Source: Epiperipatus broadwayi
Lineage: Eukaryota > Onychophora > Udeonychophora > Euonychophora > Peripatidae
Assembly: GCA_028023455.1 (NCBI GenBank)
Contig: JAQFVV010012423.1
Coordinates: 2,307,273 to 2,371,272 of the forward strand
Direction of reading: 5' to 3'
DNA: 64,000 bases
The notes beneath the pieces were generated by a model, which worked only from the letters and a program-made list of their open reading frames with translations, made no database searches and was not told where the DNA came from. This document shows, piece after piece, positions 62,523-64,000 of this stretch. Every line of letters starts with the position of its first letter. Position 1 is the first letter of the stretch. A program made the position numbers and the translations under genes.

Positions 62523-63392
62523 ACTGAAATTCAAATGATCTACTAATATTATAACACAACATATGGATTAAGTATCCCAACATGCCTTTTTGACAGATTA
62601 CTGTAAAAGAACATGGACATAAATTGTATTATAATAAGAATTCAGAATAGAAAAAAATGTTCATATCACATATTACATAAATGCAGATTTCTTAATAGAT
62701 AGTAGATTAAGTACACTTTGAGGTTAAAATGATAGTTTTCTATATATAAAAAAGATCTTTTTCCAATCCCATTCATAAGAAATTTGATGTCCATATTTAA
62801 AAACATTTATTACTCATGCTAAATTTCAACAATTTTTAAATACCAAAATTGCAATTATGGATTTTCAAAATTATCATATTACTAACATGACGTATTCTTT
62901 TTTGTGAATAGAAGCGAACATATTCTAGAAAACCCTAAGGATCACTGAAAAATATTTATAGCTTGTTTCTGTACTAATAATTTTATTATTAATAACTTGA
63001 ATAAAAAAATGAATACAGAATTTCACAATCAGTATAGAGATTTAAAAGCAGAAATACTATGATCACCTTCTAAATAATCAGATACAAGACTAAAAATGAC
63101 AATTTTTATTAGCATATTCACTGTACCTATTTTTTTATATTTGGACAGAAATATTGAATTTAATGAAGTTAAAATAGTTATTGGTGATCTTTAAGATGGA
63201 AAATTACAAGTCATTATGAGATACCTAAATAAACATGAAAATATCATGATGTGTTAGCACCAAAATAATTGGAGTTTTATATTAATGTATAGAATTATGA
63301 AGTTAATGATACTTCTACTATTTCATTTTTTAAAAAAGGAAATATACAAGATAGCAGAAATTATAATAGAATGTCTTTCACCATATCCTGCA
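62523..63392. other. AT-rich sequence, no gene seen
   Basis: No feature could be supported. Confidence 0.5.
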
Positions 63393-63500
63393 TAGTTTGG
63401 TTTAGTAATAGAGTGGCAGACTCTAAAACGATCCAGTGATTGTGGCTCAGTTTTGACCTTCTGGGACTTAAACTTCTTATGAACTCCTAAGCAATAAATC
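63393..63500 (+). repeat. SINE-like repeat, copy 2 (family Sc)
   Basis: GCATAGTTTGGTTTAGTAATAG, a middle section and ACTTCTTATGAACTCCTAAG, matching 11715-11830 at both ends. This copy is fuller than the first. Confidence 0.4.
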
Positions 63501-63947
63501 AATTGATCTATTGTTATCCATTGTAGCAAAGTTATTATAAAATACTTTATTAAATATATTTATTAAGGTAGTAGATAAATATTTACTAAAGCCTCAATAT
63601 AATTTTAAAAAATTAAAGAGAAGCGAGAAAAGAGGCAACAGAAAGAAAGAACAAGTTATTTATTGTTTTTATGGAATTGGTCAAGGCGGTACTGTGGTAT
63701 TAGAACTGCGACATGAAGAATTATAATCGCTTAATCATTAAATTAGTTAGATTATTAAATCAATAACATATTTTGAAATCTACATTTAAAAAAAACAATT
63801 TAATAAAAAAAAAATACGAAAAGCATTAATGTAAAGATAGTTAAAATGCCTGTTTAAATCAAATTGAGTGTGTTTGCACGTGCATATTCTGCATAATCTA
63901 TTTTAATACATAGTACAGGCTTACACCTGTATTTATATATGTAATAT
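63501..63947. other. AT-rich sequence, no gene seen
   Basis: No feature could be supported. Confidence 0.45.
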
Positions 63948-64000
63948 ATGTGGGATTTGAACTCAGACTTTCAAACGACTTACAACTCTCAGTGCCATCT
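63948..64000. repeat. R1 foldback, left end, cut by the window edge
   Basis: GGGATTTGAACTCAGACTTT matches the R1 terminus at 1732 and 36665. The element continues beyond the window. Confidence 0.5.

Overview
This is an extremely AT-rich stretch of animal (metazoan) nuclear DNA. The support for that is: tRNA-derived SINEs, RTE-type LINEs, Ty3/gypsy LTR elements with long LTRs, Penelope-like remnants, long AT and ATCT microsatellites, spliceosomal GT/AG boundaries around one exon, and no bacterial gene organisation. An invertebrate is likely, but I cannot name the species. Nearly all recognisable content is transposon-derived. The only host-gene evidence is one CUB-like exon on the minus strand (13608-13894), embedded in long intron-like sequence.

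Layout. 1-13600: AT-rich sequence with scattered SINE copies, foldback (MITE-like) elements, an ATCT array (4084-4475), two Penelope-type ribozyme-like motifs (147-174 plus strand; 11179-11206 minus strand) and a LINE 3' fragment (12815-13045). 13608-13894: CUB-like exon. 15395-19090: a tRNA-like SINE with an AAT tail, tandem repeats and an unexplained GC-richer block. 19341-28504: a complete, apparently non-autonomous LTR retrotransposon (element A). Its 2452-bp 5' LTR ends in a reiterated LTR/primer-binding-site junction. Its interior encodes only a coiled-coil, repeat-containing protein with no polymerase. Its 3' LTR is split by an RTE LINE and by an assembly gap. 29065-31141: foldback copies, a Penelope C-terminal fragment with its own ribozyme-like motif, a sequencing-adapter artefact, and a SINE with an internal minisatellite. 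36665-41310: more foldbacks, a 310-bp near-perfect hairpin, a 690-bp ATCT array and a tandem duplication. 42430-44680: an old, broken RTE copy. 46868-57854: an approximately 11-kb Ty3/gypsy element (element B) with protease, reverse transcriptase, RNase H and integrase, all broken. A 2.6-kb solo LTR (element D) is inserted exactly at the polymerase YVDD box. 57880-59707: another solo LTR (element C) in the same AT tract that borders B. 60165-64000: a foldback copy with corrupted-looking sequence, a 547-bp hairpin element, and a foldback truncated by the window edge.

Main themes. (1) Elements A, B and C all sit precisely inside AT dinucleotide tracts, which suggests a shared integration preference. 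(2) The nesting order can be read directly: B, then D into B; A, then RTE into the 3' LTR of A. (3) CUGANGA...GAAA hammerhead-like cores occur in three Penelope-like remnants and in one SINE family. (4) Several places look like assembly or sequencing artefacts: adapter plus palindrome at 30358-30463, a gap probably undersized at 26207-26706, and homopolymer-corrupted sequence at 60165-60320. All comparisons were made by eye. Identities are estimates and no database search was done.
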